This document shows positions 5,309-5,841 of a stretch of DNA of 5,841 bases, piece after piece (the stretch's first letter is position 1; the number at the start of each line of letters is the position of its first letter). The notes beneath the pieces were generated by a model that was not told the DNA's origin, ran no database searches, and worked only from the letters and a program-made list of their open reading frames with translations. Source of the stretch: Ruminococcaceae bacterium UBA7135 (GTDB taxonomy: Bacteria; Bacillota; Clostridia; Oscillospirales; Ruminococcaceae); the NCBI GenBank assembly GCA_002492075.1, contig DKXD01000111.1, positions 1 through 5,841 on the forward strand, written 5' to 3'. Made by a program: the position numbers and the translations under genes.

Positions 5309-5833
5309 TTATGCTTTCATAACCTTGCCTAAAAGAGCATCGTACATTTGCTGGAGCATATCGTATTTTATAGCGGCAGCATCGAGCTGTTTCTTCAGCT
5401 CGTTGTTTTCTTGAACTAATACTTCGTTCTTTTGGAGAAATTCATCATCGTTTCTCTCGCAGCAGTCGGGAATTGTTGCAGGAGCTTCATCAAAAGCATA
5501 CTGCTCCATTCCCAACGATTGAAGAATGGCGTTTTCAAGCGCATCCATTTCATCGTCAGAAATGCGTCCCCTGTAATCTCCGATGCGAGCTTTATCAATT
5601 GTCGTGATCTGCTCACAAAGCGACGTGCTTGTAAGTGAACAGCTTCTTACGCAGGTGTGAGTAGGCAGCTCCTTCTTAGGCTTGGTAGTCAAATAGATAA
5701 TCTCCACGGTTGACGAAAACTCATTGTTCATATCATTTGACACAATGATTGCAGGACGACCAGCCTTCATTTCGTGACCGACCGCACTGTAATCTTCGTG
5801 GATATAGTACATTTCTCCTCGCAATACTCTCAT
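5309..5833 (-). CDS. PemK/MazF-family endoribonuclease toxin with C-terminal coiled coil
   Basis: This 174-residue protein has an N-terminal MazF/PemK fold (about 1-108). It shows RGEMYYI (5-11), GRPAIIVSND (25-34), a strand ending in YLTTKP (47-52) and EQITTIDKARIG (74-85). Family members cut mRNA at short sequences; Arg26 and Thr49 or Thr50 match the positions of the usual catalytic Arg and Thr. Unlike the roughly 115-residue classic MazF, it has a tail of about 65 residues. In that tail, about 128-168 has heptad-spaced Leu and Val (EFLQKNEVLVQENNELKKQL), a likely coiled coil for oligomerisation or partner binding. The start ATG 5833 fits the family N-terminus, but only eight upstream bases are visible, so its ribosome site is unseen. 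A MazE-like antitoxin is not in the window; it may lie beyond the right edge or be replaced by the 136-residue neighbour. Such long MazF-like proteins are common on clostridial mobile elements (general knowledge). Confidence 0.85.
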   Translation of the reverse strand: MRVLRGEMYYIHEDYSAVGHEMKAGRPAIIVSNDMNNEFSSTVEIIYLTTKPKKELPTHTCVRSCSLTSTSLCEQITTIDKARIGDYRGRISDDEMDALENAILQSLGMEQYAFDEAPATIPDCCERNDDEFLQKNEVLVQENNELKKQLDAAAIKYDMLQQMYDALLGKVMKA

Positions 5834-5841
5834 AAAAAACC

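Overview
The window looks like a piece of a spore-forming, anaerobic Clostridia-type Firmicute (Oscillospiraceae/Ruminococcaceae-like is my guess). The reasons are a clear SpoIVB sporulation protease, a Gram-positive-type ClpC chaperone, GGAGG-type ribosome binding sites, and a consensus sigma-A promoter on a tRNA gene. The species cannot be named from this sequence.

Left part (1-4309), chromosomal backbone. About 370 bases without a convincing gene hold one T-stem-A palindrome and two further hairpins. Then comes spoIVB (370-1494, +), a membrane-anchored PDZ/S55 serine protease with an intact catalytic triad. It converges on clpC (1593-3923, -), a two-ring AAA+ unfoldase. The 98-base gap between them carries two more copies of the T-stem-A palindrome. 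The ClpC keeps its N-domain, both ATPase rings and a ClpP-docking LGF loop, but lacks most of the coiled-coil middle domain that normally binds adaptors. Neither gene sits in its textbook neighbourhood: there is no spo0A after spoIVB and no ctsR-mcsA-mcsB before clpC. Divergent from clpC is a tRNA-Pro(GGG) with its own near-perfect promoter and a rho-independent terminator.

Right part (4310-5841), probable accessory DNA. Just beyond the tRNA are tandem TTTGGGCTAT repeats that resemble arm-type binding sites of a tyrosine recombinase. They are followed by a more AT-rich block of small genes, all on the minus strand and reading toward the tRNA. These are a PemK/MazF-like ribonuclease toxin with a C-terminal coiled coil (5309-5833), an unrecognised cysteine-rich 136-residue protein starting at TTG (4858-5268), and an unrecognised acidic helical 71-residue protein (4471-4686). 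Between the last two is a 171-base leader with a candidate promoter overlapped by a perfect palindrome, a possible 22-residue basic leader peptide, and complementary segments that could fold over the ribosome binding site. A minus-strand hairpin terminator closes the block. The simplest reading is the edge of an integrative element or prophage inserted at the tRNA-Pro gene. The integrase and the other attachment site are not in the window.

No CRISPR array, complete insertion sequence or rRNA was seen. The items most worth following are the middle-domain-less ClpC, the structured leader of the 71-residue gene, the toxin/136-residue pair without a visible antitoxin, and the repeated small palindrome.
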